A DNA stretch of 64,000 nucleotides from Tetranychus cinnabarinus (GCA_022266195.1 WHVY01000003.1:4898001-4962000), one strand, 5' to 3'. Positions 43,901-57,000 are shown, numbered from the stretch's first letter. The notes: generated from the sequence alone by a model not told the origin. Program-made: numbers and translations.

Positions 43901-46079
43901 TTACTCTCTGCTTTTATTAAAAATATCACACTTTTCCTTGCCAGTTACAAGTTAATCAAATTGCTGTTTCCCTGCGTTTATTATTATTGCACGCGCCTTA
44001 ATTCACTATTCATTGACAATTTAATCTTGTATGTTAAACCATTTGTTTAACCATCATTTCAAAATTTCATTATCAATCTCTTTATTCAACATTCATATCA
44101 TTCCCATTGAATAACATTTACTTTCCCATTTAACCCAACATTTAACCTTTTCAATTCAATTGTTTCAATTGATTTAAAGCTTTCAACAATTAATTGGTTT
44201 AATGTTTCAAGATTTTTTACTTTAAACCCAAACATAAGTGGGATTAAACTCAATTGCGCTTTAATTAATACTCTTAATCAATTGAAACAATCAAGATTAA
44301 CTGATGATCAAGTAAAATGTTTAAATATTAAGATTGGGTAAATTTTTTGGGTAAAACGTTTAGAGTTTATTGTTGAAGCCAATTGATTTCAATTATGGTT
44401 TAAGGTTAATTGCCATTTTCCTGGTTCCTTTACAATCAAATGAATGGTTAACTCTTTGTATTCAAAGGTGAAATATTCATTCCAATGAAAAGCCCAAGGA
44501 AGCTTTTGCTATTATCGTCAATTATATTCATTATCATGATAATTGAATTGAATGTTGAAAGGTTTCAATAAATATCAAAACCTTAATTAAATAAGAGATG
44601 AAACCTAATCTAATCCTTTACCTTAACCGTTTTCATTGAGATGCTTTTTATTATCAATTTCAATATTATCATTGGATTATTATTAGGTTGGATTGAAATA
44701 TGAATGATATTTTTATATTTTTTACAAAAAATGAACAAATTTGATGAAATTGAATGAGAAATGAAAAAAATGTTTCATTTTGTTGGCATTTTTTTGCTTT
44801 TTGTTCAAATTGTTGACCAAATGAAAGTTGTACTCATTAGACGGTTAAATTAGATTTAATATTTTTCAATGAACAGTGACAATCATTTTTATATTGAATC
44901 AAATTGAATGTTATTTAATAATGTTATAAATGAATTGAACAAGATTAACTTGTATAGAAGGTTACCTGGATTTCAATCTTTCAATTCATCATCATTTTCA
45001 TCTCTATCTGAATCATCATGATGAAGATCAATTTGCAGTTTACTTTGAGTCTCATGAGATGAGATTGGATTTCATTTTACTTTTCACATTCCTAAATGGA
45101 CTTAAACTTGATATCTTCACAGATTCAGACTTAAATGAAAAGATTACACTTGGAAGATTAAGATGACCATGATGATGATGATGGTGGTGATCATCATCAT
45201 GATTAGGGTTGAATAAGCAAAGAGACAATTTATAATGGTCTCATTGGGATTTTCATTGTGCATTAAGTCACTGATTTTGTTTTGTAGCTGAATTTGTGGT
45301 TGAGATCAAGAAAGGCTTTTAAATTGATTTATGGTCTGGATTAATAATGTTCAAATCAATCAATTCAATTGTAAATAATATTGAGATCTCGGTTAATTAT
45401 TATTGAACAAAAAAGCTTCACTCTATTATCCTGCATCAAGATACTTGAGTCTGTCCAAATCACTCCTGCCTTGAGACAATTTAGCAATTTCAGATCCAAT
45501 TTTTGTTCATTTATATGACATTGGTTTTATCATTAATTCAGTTAGATTTTAATTTTCAATGCTGCAATGAAAGAAAAATGTTCGGTGATTCTTGTTTTTC
45601 GTTATTTGATGCTGAAGCGCATTAGTTTGACATCAACTTTTGCATTGAGTTTTGATCATCAAATACGTCTCAACTCGGGCTTTGATTAATTTTCTCTATT
45701 AATGAAACGACAGCTGCTGAGGAAACCTCAAAAACTGAAAAATGTCGTTACTCTGATTAGAATGAAATTGCCTCATGAGGCATTCAATAGAGTACAATAA
45801 CCGTAAGATGTTAATGAGAAAGGTTGCACTCGTTCATAAAGTATGGTAAGTGGAAATGAACAGTAATCAAATTTCTGGCGAACCTAATACAATAGATCTT
45901 TGAAATTTTATAATTTTGATGGTTAACACAAAATGCCGCTAACTCTAGCTAGATTCAATTCTGGTAGATCAGCTTTTGATTTAACATTTCCAATTAAATC
46001 ATGGAATAACTTTGTCAATGTTCTAAGCTTAAACTTAAAGCTTTATTTCATGAGGTATTTTTTGTTTTTAGGAAGCCAA
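40968..46079. other. Gene-free region downstream of orthopedia
   Basis: Five kb without a supported gene. The first part is probably otp 3' UTR with ATC/TCC-rich stretches. Purine-rich (GAA/GAT) stretches occur near 42650-42920, and an inverted repeat of CATGATGATGA and TCATCATCATG lies at about 45169-45201. Confidence 0.4.
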
Positions 46080-46600
46080 CCATCTACAAAAACTTAGGGC
46101 TGGACCAAAAACCTCAATTGGCCTTAATTGGGCGCAATTTGATGGATTCACTTCCTTTCCAATATAAAAAATTGCAGCGACTTCTAGTGTATCCAGCGTT
46201 TTCTGTGTGTAATGATAACTGGCTAATCAGAACAGAACAGTATTTCAACATTTTTATTCTCTTTATTTCTTGATGGAATATTAGATCCTTCAGACAATCA
46301 TTCACATACAATTCTGAATTTAAGGCTCTTTTCGTCAGATAAAAATAAGGCTTGCAATACCCTTTTGAACCGATAATCATGATTTGATGATGAAGACTTC
46401 TGGTATCTCCGAAATCTGACATCACCAGGCACATTTACAATAATTTTTTAAGCAAAATGATGCATGCCATAGAAATTGTGATTTTCGCAATAGCTTTCTT
46501 CGCCCATTAAGATTTCTTCATCTTGGATGAATTTCCTCAACTTTTTAAGTCTCGTTTTCTGACATTGAGCTTGGTCCACTTTTTATTGTCGATTTTGTGC
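46080..46600 (-). pseudogene. Degenerate Tc1/mariner-family transposase
   Basis: Read on the minus strand in changing frames, pieces of a mariner-like DDE transposase are visible: IQDEEILMGEESYCENHNFYG, then RALNSELYVNDCLKD with preceding KPYFYL, then after stops CAQLRPIEVFGPAL. These correspond to the DE(E)SYF block, the N.E.Y...L block and the (P)QLRPIE.FW block that carries the last catalytic acid. At least three stops or frameshifts make it a relic. No terminal repeats were found. It is unrelated to the 660-bp element family. Confidence 0.65.
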
Positions 46601-48085
46601 CTTTGTCAGCTTTTAGTTGACAGACTACTTTTAGATGGCTTTTTAGACAGCTTTTAGATGGTGTCTATGGAAGTTTCGCTGATACTTAATTGGCATATAT
46701 TAAATTCGTCATAAATACTCCATGGGTCAAAAAAAATTTCGTTGATAGTTGCCTAGAATGTCAACCTAGAGAAAGACCATAGTAGTTAATAGACCAGGAA
46801 GCACAAAACTTTTAAGTTCCAACTGCGTCATAAACTATTCATCAGCAACATCGAGATCATTAGAAATGCAATCATCATGAGAGAGCGCTTCATTTTTGGT
46901 TAGATGAAACTTAAGAGAGAAGAGAAAAAAATTATTTATTAAAATAATTTAAATTTGTTAAATTATTGAATAAGACAATATAAATTTTCTGCATCAGTGT
47001 TCCCTAAATTAACAGTAAAGGAAACAATTGAAAATTCAATCTGATATTCATGGTCAAAATTAGTATTTTGATGAATTCTGGTACAGAAAAATCAAAGCCC
47101 AGGCGATTTGACAGATGCTCCTCTATTTGCCAGTTAATATTGTGATTTACACTAATTATACCAAACTTAATCATCTAAAAACTTACAAGTTGGGATTTAA
47201 ACAACAATATCAATATAGTGAGGTACCAAATAATGAGAATCTTTTTGTCAATGGTCCCAAATAAAGAAACAGTTGAATCAAAGGCAGTTATCGTTAATTA
47301 ACAATTGATTAATTCAGATTATTTTGTAAACAAGAATAAAAAACTCAAGCATTTATTTAAAATGACATTTAACCTGAATTTGATGGTTGAATACCAGATA
47401 TTTTCAATTCGGGTAAGCTGACTGCATTACCAGTAGATGGCATTGATATTTTATTTTTCATGATTAAGTCTTTAACTTACTACAGCCATCTGTTGGACTA
47501 TTAGAGACATTAGGTAACATTATGAACTTCGTACTATGATGAGAATAAATTTAACTGTATTATGTTTCAAAGCTCTGTATCATGTTTGAACTGACTGGAC
47601 TCCAGTCACTAGAAGATGTAAACCAAACGACACTTGCTTTATATCATTTTTAGTCTCATTTGTATGACATTAGGAAATGGAGGTTGATTGGGTGTTGTTT
47701 AAATAATTACCAACTGTCACAATCTAACATTTAACACTGGAGAGGAAGAGAGACTAAGATTGATTAAAATTAATGAGAGTTAAGGTCTGTAAAAGCCCAA
47801 ACGTTTCACTGGAAAGCAATAGCATAAGTTACTTTAAAACTGTAAAGGCCAAATATAATTAACCTTTAGACTTAACCAGAGATGAATTTCCTTGCAGAGA
47901 TTACTTTCTCCTTACAAACCAATCAATTGATCATATTATTTTAACAGCCATTGAGCTGTAATTATTTTTTACACTAGGTATCAAATAATTCTTGTTTTCA
48001 TATTAGTCTTTAGGGCGTATCTATTGAACACAATCAAGGGATCAAGCAATGAACTAATCAACAAGTAGACATGTTAAAAATCTCG
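46601..48085. other. Gene-free region
   Basis: 1.5 kb between the transposase relic and the candidate TATA promoter. Nothing recognised. Confidence 0.4.
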
Positions 48086-48093
48086 TATAAAAA
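48086..48093 (+). promoter_or_regulatory. Candidate TATA box with downstream initiator
   Basis: CGTATAAAAAGG lies about 30 bp upstream of ATCACAGTTCAATCGTAGTCG, which fits an arthropod TCAGT-like initiator spacing. An ATG follows at 48139. It is the best-looking core promoter in the intergenic DNA. Confidence 0.45.
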
Positions 48094-48138
48094 GGTTTGC
48101 GATAAGCTAAACATCACAGTTCAATCGTAGTCGTTCGC

Positions 48139-48645
48139 ATGATTGCTATTTTAATCAGTGTCTGCCCATTGTTACTGAAAATAAAGTTATATCCAAGATT
48201 GTGTTCAAAAATGCATCTCTGTTGAGCATTTGTTTCAATCATTCATCAAGGATAATCACTTTCATCGACAATTAACCATTAAGTATCATTACAACGCTAT
48301 TTTGATTTAACCAGTTAGTGGTGATGACTAATAATTTAATTAGCTTTCATAATCACAGTCTATCTACCATCGGATATCTTGAAATTGTTAACTTGTTTAA
48401 GTGTTTCTGCCTATTCTGTTGCTGAATCAATTACTCTTTTGTCACAATTAAGTTATACCGTTAAAGATTTTGAAGGAAAGAATGGGACTATTGACTTTGA
48501 TTATAATCAAATTAAGTCAGTCTTCCCTCTTTCCTTAAAAAATCATAACTTTTTGTACACCAACTTAATTGTTAACATCGCTATTATTATTTTTGTCGAA
48601 CAAGTGACCTGGTTTTGTACTTGTTGTGCCCGATGCTTCATGTAG
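48139..48645 (+). CDS. Candidate two-exon small membrane protein
   Basis: Tentative exons 48139-48220 and 48359-48645 join in frame to 122 residues, starting MIAILISVCPLLLKIKLYP. The second exon has a clear acceptor (TTTCATAATCACAG) and a long open frame with two hydrophobic stretches (LLTCLSVSAYSVAESITLLS and TNLIVNIAIIIFVEQV). Between them is a polar loop, and at the end a Cys cluster (WFCTCCARCFM), like a palmitoylation site. The donor used (GTTGAGC) is weak. Support comes from the TATA/initiator arrangement just upstream and frame conservation, not from recognised homology. It could instead be a fragment of a larger membrane protein or a chance reading. Confidence 0.33.
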
Positions 48646-49203
48646 ATCTTTATATCTGGAATTGTCTTGATTTGACGATGCAAACTCAGATAATGGTAAT
48701 AAATACAAACATTTTTATCCAATTTTTTCAACCTTAAATCCTAAGGTGGAGCGAGCCTTTTGCCTTTTGGTCAACGTTGCGTGTAACTCTTTTTTTCTGG
48801 ATAAACCGAGTCAACCAAGTGATTCCAAGTATCAAGTAAGGCCTTTCTTTATTTGTCCCCTCATTTTGCCTTTAAAATTTTTGATTGTTGGTGATTTAAC
48901 CAGTTTAACACTATAAGAGAAAGGTATGTAAAGGGTCAGTAAAGACATTATTTAACATTTATACTCTATTAAGAAAGCAATCTCCCGTTGAGTACGAAAA
49001 TATAAAATATATCATGTAATGAGTATTGAGTAATTGCAAAATTTTGACAAAATGAAACCAAATTTTAGCTCCAATTGTTTAATTTGCCTTTTCACTGAAA
49101 AGTGAGCATAAAGAGTCATCAAGACTTCCTCGACACTTCACAATCTAACTGCGTTCAGTTTAATAACATTTTAAGTTATTTTTTTTTGGATATATCATCA
49201 ATA
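48646..49203. other. Gap between two tentative small genes
   Basis: 558 bp, no recognisable element. Confidence 0.4.
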
Positions 49204-49835
49204 ATGTATTTCGGATGCTTGTGTTTATTGTTAACTATGGTAATGCAAGGTTAGTTTTCATTAGTTTGGCCAACTGTGGGCAATCGAAATAATTTATAGT
49301 TTTTAGAAGGTTTAATGTTTTTTTTTACATTTCAACAGGAACAAGTCGATCCATCAACAACCAATTGACAACGTTTCATCCAATCAAAGGTAAGTTTTCC
49401 AATTTTAAAAGCTTACCGATATCGGAAAACGTTTAATGACATGAATTGTCGACTGTTGATTTATTTTTATTGAAGAAAAAGAATGAGATTATCAGCATAA
49501 TCAGATTTTTTTTCATATTGTAGTTGATAAACGTTAAATGACTCTGATTTATTTCAGACCAAGTGAGTGATTAGTTAAAAATATGACTAATGGAAAATTG
49601 AGCTTCAATTGCCATTGAATTGATTAAACTGCTAATTGATTGGTTAACGAAAAAATGTAAAAATAATTTAATATAACTATTTTGGGTTAAGATTCAAATT
49701 TACAGTTGAAAAAGCTTACATTTAACAATCACTTTTGTACTTTTTTCAGACATTTCTTTGAGACGGACGACAGAGACTCCGATTTACAACCAAATTCCTT
49801 CACCATTGCTGATATCAGATATGGAAACATCATAA
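49204..49835 (+). CDS. Candidate small secreted peptide gene
   Basis: Three exons with canonical sites (49204-49249, 49339-49389, 49750-49835; donors GTTAGT and GTAAGT, acceptors TTTCAACAG and TTTTTTCAG) join in frame to 60 residues. The first exon encodes a signal-peptide-like leader, MYFGCLCLLLTMVMQG. The mature part would be about 44 residues without cysteines, containing a dibasic RR (ISLRRTTETP), so it could be a peptide precursor. No known family is recognised. The last exon overlaps the last six coding bases of SUPT3H on the other strand. The alternative is that the splice signals are coincidental. Confidence 0.33.
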
Positions 49836-51340
49836 ACATAAGACTCTAGGTGATTTGGTATAACATTTTTCCATTACTGAGAAAACGCCTTTAGGTTGGT
49901 TGAACCGTCGAAGGGCTTCTCGTATATCACATGGCGTTATACAGTTGCTTGTAGCAAAAGATTCGGTTGTATCCTTTAAAAGATAAAGCCAAGATTAGTC
50001 AATAAAATGAGAAAGTAAATAATATGATATGGAATACGCTGACAACTCACAATTTTCATACGCTTAGCAGATTGTCCAGAGATATCATCATCGTTTTCAC
50101 CTGCGTCCTTTGGTTGTGCTGTAGCGTTTTTTTGACTGAATGAAGGCACAGTGAACATTGGATAATCCGGGTTTCTCATTTTGGACGATATCAAACCAGA
50201 AACTGGATCATTATCTTGAATCTGGCGGTCTTGTTTAACTAGTAATGCGATATCTACAATCTAAAAGTTATGATCATTAAATTATATTTTCAAATGAATT
50301 ATTATTGTGATTTCATTTCGTGAATAAGTTGTTGGTCAACTCAAAGAAAAGTTTAAAAAATAATTACCTCAGCAACAGTTTCGTAAGCTAAATATTGGAA
50401 AATCTCCCATGCATAAGCATTTAGTTTCAAATCTTGAGAATCATTTTTCAATAGCCATTCTTTGAATCGTTTAGGCTTCTCTTTATTGGCAAAATTTGCT
50501 TGTCTAGCTTCACTGTATCTTAAGTATTGAGCTTTGGTCATATTAAACGTCATTCGATCCATTCTCTGAAAATATTAGAAATAATTTTCAGAGACCGTAT
50601 CTTTAAACTAAAAGGCAGGTGAAATATAGAATTACAAATAATTACCAGATTTCGTTGGTGTCTTATCTCATCGAAAAAGTCTTCATTGAATGCACTTAAT
50701 AGTTCCCCTGTTTGATCAATCGAGGAAATAAAATCGTAACAAAGTTTGATTCGTTTTGATTGAGGTTGGTTGGATGGTTGATACTTGGACTCCAATTGCG
50801 GTAAATCCGACGACTGAATATCATCTGGATTATCATCTTGATTGTATTTTGAAGTTTTTCCTTTTAAATCTTTGATAGATAAATAACGCAGCAGCCTTGC
50901 CAATTTAACTTTGTCCTTACGCATTAAAAATAAAACTTCTTCCAATCCAACGATCTTGGAACCCCTAATATTAGCAATGTTATTAACTTCATAGAGCTAA
51001 CAATCAGAGTATAGAGAGCGAATTTTAGAGATAAAGATGAACTCTTGAATTGGATCAAAGTTAATCAAATGATTATAAAATTAGTACAATACCAATTGTG
51101 ACATTTGTTGATGAACAACCTCCTCAATTAGATATGCAGATTCAGCCATTGGTCTTGAAGAATCACCAAATCCATGCCTTCAACATGAAAAAAAAACAAA
51201 ATAGACAGTTAGAAAGTGGAAATTAAGTCAAAATGGCGAAATTAAAATTTTGGCGGTTGACTGCAACAGATTACTTACATTATGTTTTGAATCTCTGTGG
51301 TATACCAACGTGTAATCGATAATTTGGTTGTTGAAGACAT
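49830..51340 (-). CDS. SUPT3H: SPT3 homolog, SAGA complex subunit
   Basis: Six exons on the minus strand (51279-51340, 51093-51177, 50646-50996, 50368-50565, 50051-50260, 49830-49973) join in frame to 349 residues. The N-terminal third is a histone-fold region (TEIQNIMHGFGDSSRPMAE, LIEEVVHQQM) followed by RGSKIVGLEEVLFLMRKDK and LLRYLSIKD. After an acidic linker come YDFISSIDQTGELL, YLAYETVAE and VDIALLVKQDR, all in the order of SUPT3H/Spt3. The last exon has CITPCDIREALRRFNQPKG. SUPT3H is the TBP-interacting, TAF13/TAF11-like histone-fold subunit of SAGA. The gene is head-to-head with SUGP1, 441 bp between start codons, and tail-overlapping with the tentative peptide gene at 49204. Confidence 0.93.
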
Positions 51341-51781
51341 GGTTTGAAAGATATGTTGAGTATAACTTGAAATTATCACAATGTATAATGACTGATTAAA
51401 CAATAAATATGCAACAATTTAAATAAAACATCTGTTAGCTTTATTTTCATATTGCAAGTTTGGCTAAAAGCCAATGGCCCATTGGAAATGGCTTTAGAAA
51501 ATAAAAGGGCTCGTATAATAATTAAAAACTGCAGAGATACTGTAAGCTTGTCCTTTCACTGTTGTGTTTTATTTCAATATTATTTCATTTGGATTTCAGC
51601 AAATCGATTATAAATTTACGATTGAAATGATTATCCTACTGTACTACTCTGCTGATTGATAGATTTAATTGTGTATTCGATTAGTTGTAAACTGGTTAGT
51701 TTAATTTTTTCATTGAAAACTAACAGCAACTGGAATAACACATGTATTCTTATTTTTGTTTTTTCCTTTTTCAACAGGAAA
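51341..51781. promoter_or_regulatory. Shared divergent promoter of SUPT3H and SUGP1
   Basis: 441 bp between the two start codons. A 5' UTR intron of SUGP1 probably ends here (acceptor TTTTTCAACAG just before the ATG). No TATA or TATCGATA motif is obvious. Confidence 0.5.
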
Positions 51782-54097
51782 ATGTCCAATAGAAATAGAA
51801 GCTCTCGGTCTAATAGATGGGAAGAAATAACCCATCAGGAACAATTGATATTGGCTAAGAAACGGGAAATTGAGGAACGACTTAAATCATCTGGAGATGT
51901 GTCTATGAAAAACGAGCAGAATATTTTAAAAAATGATTCAACTTCACCATCATTTCTATTGACACAAAGCACCTCGCCTGATAAATTTTCATCACCAACT
52001 ATATCATCCATTTCGACATCAATCTCAAAAACATCGACATCTTCGCCCAACACTGCTTCCGAAACGACCAATTCAGATTCCCAAGAAAACCAATTCGTAA
52101 ATAGATTTCAAAATGATGGAAGCTTTCTTGAGATGTTTAAAAAATTGCAACAGCAAAAGTCAGAGTCATCTTTTAGGTAAGCCATTAAAATTAACTCTCT
52201 ATTATAATTTCCTATTTATAATGTTTATCTATTTCTTTTTCAGTGAATCTTCTGCTGAGAAAACGGAGGAGACTAATTCTGACATTCAACCAAAATTGGA
52301 GGATATCGATGAAAGAGTTAAATTCCCTAAGCAGGATTGCGATTTACTCTTGGATCAACAAACGAAAGGTATTGATGCAACTTTGACCTTGGATGTTTTA
52401 TGTGCAGTAAAATCAAATCGTGTGAAAGTACATTAACGAGCTTAGGAAATTTTCCCACAATATTAAATTTGTTTTGTTTTGATAGAGAGTGATTTCTGTG
52501 AGTAAGAGAGTTTGTTGCATCAATTAAGTGTTGATTGAAATCACCCTTTGTATCCCTCTCAATCTTCCTCCCAACTCTTTATGTTTCCTTTTTACTTATG
52601 GGTATTCCGTTCAAGTCTCTCCATCAGGAGATGATGAGATAAGAATGGCGATTGAGAAGAGTGCTATCTATGTTGCTATGAATGGTTCAGATGCGGAAGC
52701 CAAGTTAAAAAATGATTGCATCAATGACTCAGACTACAGGTTTGTCTAAAAAATAAAACCCAAACAAATATTATTGTACTAATATGAAAAAAAACTAAGA
52801 TGGTTATACCAGGAAGATAATGTGAACCACCAATATTACAAAAGACGAGTTGAAGAACTGAAGGAAGCTAAAACAAGAGCAGCTAGTTTCGAATCGTCTA
52901 CACCACCACCATCTGCATCATCATCGTCATGGTCTACTGTTCCTGAACATTTTCCTGCTTTACAAGACCACGACGATCGAAATCCATTGGATGGAAAAGG
53001 CAAAAAAAAGAAAGAAAGTCGCTGGTCTGAACCATCATCATCTACACCAGTCTCTAATCAAACAGATGAATATGAGGAAGAAAGCGAATCAAGTTCATCG
53101 GTTCCTTTACCTCAAGATCCTGAATTGGTCAAATATGCTATTCAAGTTTATGGAAGGTGTGACTTGACATCCGATCAATGGAAACAATTAGAAGATCAAC
53201 GGAAAATGAAAGTTTTGGTTCAAATGATTCAGAAAAAGAGACGAAAAAGGGAAAGGTTGGAAAGAAGTGGAAAAAATGTATACGAATATGATTCAGATGA
53301 AGAAGTTGATGGTGGAACATGGGAGCACAGGAAAAGAATGAAAGAGATGGAGAAAACTGCTGAATGGGCTGCTAAATTGACAGAGATGAATAAGGGTAAA
53401 CATCATCTTGGTGATTTCCTGCCTCCTGATCAGTTGGAAAGATTCATGAAAAAATGGGACGCGATAAAAGATGGTTCAACATCACTTCTCTTCGATGAAG
53501 ATTATAGAGATTTCAAATTACAATCAGAAAATCAAGGTTACAAAATGCTGGCAAAACTTGGATGGACTGAGGGTCAAGGACTAGGTGTTGATAATCAAGG
53601 AACGACCAAGCCAGTCGATGTGTAAGTATCTTAAAAATTTCCTTGTGCTCTTGCATTCTGTTCAACCCTTTTCAATCAATTCACTTACATATAATAGATT
53701 CAGTATATTCCAATATCTTATCCCATTTGGTAGTTTGACCGACTTGAGTAAATCAAATTTTCAGATGAAAGAATAAGCAAAATTGGTTGAAAAAATGCAA
53801 GAGAGATAGAAATCGACGAATCACCTATTTTATTATTTATCCTTTTCTCATTTTTGCTAATGTTCTTTGGCTCTCCAGAGATCCTAATATTGGGGAACGA
53901 GCCGGTCTTGGTCAGGAACGTCCAGACGAGTTGAAACCACAGGACGATGAATATGAAGCTTACAGAAAACGAATGATGTTAGCTTACAGATTTAGACCGA
54001 ATCCATTGGTGAGTTTATCCATTAGCCAATCGTATTTGTAGTACTTATTATTTTTTATTTTTCGTCATAGAACAATCCGAGAAGGCCTTACTATTAA
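51782..54097 (+). CDS. SUGP1: SUGP1 (SURP and G-patch splicing factor)
   Basis: Six exons (51782-52176, 52244-52368, 52628-52739, 52800-53621, 53879-54008, 54071-54097) join in frame to 536 residues. A Ser-rich N-terminus is followed by a single SURP domain (about 174-232: IRMAIEKSAIYVAMNGSD ... WLYQEDNVNHQYYKRR). Then come NVYEYDSDEEVDGGTWEH, HLGDFLPPDQLERFMKKW, a G-patch from about 452 (NQGYKMLAKLGWTEGQGLG), and the C-terminal [20 protein letters not shown] end typical of SUGP1. In mammals SUGP1 works with SF3B1 in branch-site recognition and activates DHX15 through its G-patch; a similar nuclear role is inferred. Exon 4's acceptor (AAAACTAAG) was chosen because it alone preserves the SURP frame. 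Human SUGP1 has two SURP domains and 645 residues; only one is seen here. Confidence 0.93.
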
Positions 54098-57000
54098 TCA
54101 AGACAACAGAAAACACTCGATTTTCCATTGCAAACCGCTATGCGCGTATTTCAGTCTTTACTTAACTCTTTAGTAAAAATATCCAACAAGTTGTAAGTTA
54201 CTCTTCTGTGCGATATTGATTATTTTGGTTTCAAATTAACGCGATCTGACTCACTCAAATTACAAACATAAACTGAAATTATCCCATTAATTGAAGAATC
54301 TTCGACCATTTTCTTTTGTTTCAAACAAAAAATGTAATTATAGTCAAAACCTAGAATATGAAAACTTCATACGGACATTTGGTTGATAAAATATTTTTTA
54401 GTCCGATCAAAACTTGTTGACCTTTAACAATTTTGCAGGAATTCATTTAATAAACAATTTTTCATTGTATCATCTTGATTGTAGCTGTATTGTCGTCTTT
54501 ATTTGTCTATTTTTTCTCAAACGTAGTTGATTACCATAAATGATACTCACAACACAGTCAATTACAGCAACACAGAACAGCCATTTCAAAGCTTCACCAA
54601 TAGTTATATTTTCAAACGCCAGATGAGTGCATGAGTGTAACTCAACTTGAGTGACTCAGTGTATCTGCAAGAATTTCTTCTTTGTATCGAGTATTTTCAA
54701 TCCTATGAATCACAGTCTGTGATAAAGTGAAGGAAAACAATTGAAATGTTCAATAATTAATCCATTCAAGTGTGAACATGAAACACTCATTCGAACTCAA
54801 TTCAAATTTAATTTGTCAAATTTTTGTCACAATAGTTTCTAAGCAAGCTGCCTCTAAAGTGCCAAAACCCCAATGTTACCCAAATCAATATAAATTTTTT
54901 CATGTAACCCAAAGGTAAGTTTCACTCACTCAATATTCAGTAGAGAATAAGAAAAGCCTTTGAACTCAGAAAACGCAATGACAGAAAACAAAACAAGCCA
55001 AGAAATAAAATTATAAAAATCTCCCAAAGAATGTATAAAACACCACAATTCAAATAAATTTATACTTTATACTTGCTTAATCTGAGAATTTCTGAAAATT
55101 TAAATTCTCTGAAACAGATGGAAGTCATAGATAACATTGAATTTACCAAAAATTTCCCTGAAAATCTACACAAATGCTTGCTTAAAAACAATACAAAGCT
55201 ACTTTAACATCTCAATTAAAGCTCAATGCAAAGTGAAACGCAGTTGAAATTTTACCAAAAGACATCAGAAAAATAAGGTAAAAACAACAACCTATTTAAC
55301 TTAATTTAATTGAATTCCCAGGAAGTGAAACCAAATTTCATACCGGCCGCAATTTAAAAAAGGAAACAAGTAGAATGAATAAAGATATTTGATTAAAGAG
55401 TGAAAAATGAACCTTAATTCAGACCTAACAAAAATTACCAACTAATATAAAATATAAAATACCATGAACCTACAAAATTTGTTCAATTTCGGCTAATTGT
55501 TAGCAAAATGAAAACAGGCAGACATTCAATAGATTGGTAACAGTTCAAAGCAACTGCATTCAAATGAAAAGCTTAAAAATGGAATGTGATATTAACATGG
55601 AAAATAAAATGAAATAAAAGAAGAAAATCTTGAATTATTTCAAATCCCTCCCAAGATGTTAAAATCTGTCGACAATCCATCAAATCAATTCAATGACAAT
55701 CATTTATACCAAAATATTTTTTACAATGATAAGAATTGGGTAACTGTAAAAACGACGGAAAATAATTGTCCATTTAATTGTCGTTTAATTTTTAGCCTTG
55801 CAAAAGTTTTTTGCATCAATTGCAATTTAATGATGTTACTGAACAATCTTCATCAAAATCTACCTAATTCCAATGCAACTCTTATATAAATCTAATTTCT
55901 AATTCATCAAAAATTAGATTCACAATTGATTTCATAGACTACACTCGAGTCGAGTGTATTTATTTTGATTTGCTATTTGAATGGAGTGTTTTCCATTCCG
56001 GTATCCTCAATCCTCTAATAAGATGAAAGATAGATAAAACTCCAAGTTGATAAAATTGTCATGCTGACGAACATTTCTCAATCCATTCATCATTCAATAA
56101 TAGATTGAAATCTAGAAATCAATTTATGGGGTTGCTAGTCTTGACTGGTCTCTTAAATTGCTTACGACATGGACATTTCTTGAAGGTCTAGCCATATCTT
56201 ATCTGTAACGGTTATCTTCCTCTATTGGTCTCTCCACTAGCGTGGTAAAGTGAATGTTGAACGTTACTAAGAAATAGAAATGACGCAAAAATTAGATTTT
56301 CCGATTGATTATTGTCCAATAAGTTAAGGTAAAGCCTTTGGGTTGGTATCCAAAACACTGGAGTTTGAGCAATGAATAAGAACAGATAAACTGAAGGGAG
56401 TAAAAGATGAAGACCATGATGATCATGCTGATGATAGTGATGATGAAGAAGCAAAGGGTGACACAGTAAGTGAGTAAAGAAGAGAAAGTTGGAGTTGAAT
56501 GCAACAAATTATTTCTACTAAACAGTAAAAGTTGGGTTTACGTTGATATCACATGTTTTCAGTCTGACTATTATCGAGATAACGCCATCTTCAGGCCTAT
56601 TTTTCATCTCCTTTTCTACCTCAACTCCCACTCTTTCTACCCCTTTCTATCTCTTTCTTTCTGCTCTCTTTTTGTGTTGTTTAGTCTAACAAAAATATTG
56701 TTAATTTATATCTATTCTTATTACCATTTATTGATCAATGATTATCATCACTCAGTTTGATTCAACTGTGAGTTGTTATAACAAGACCAACGGTTAATCA
56801 CAACACATTAACAACTGGTTTGCGACTTGTTTTTGTCAACCATTAAACAGGATCTACACCAACAATTGAGGCTATTTTTTGTACAGTTTTTACACCTAAA
56901 TCGTTTAAACAGTTTCATTTATTTTCTGTTTCAACTGCAACATGATTATTACAATCAATCTAATATATATTGTTCAACCAAATATGCAGACTTAAATGGC

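Noticed and set aside
46500..46700. Terminal repeats for the mariner relic
   Set aside because: Short repeated CTTTTAGATGG motifs near 46630-46670 are direct, not inverted, and have no partner on the other side.
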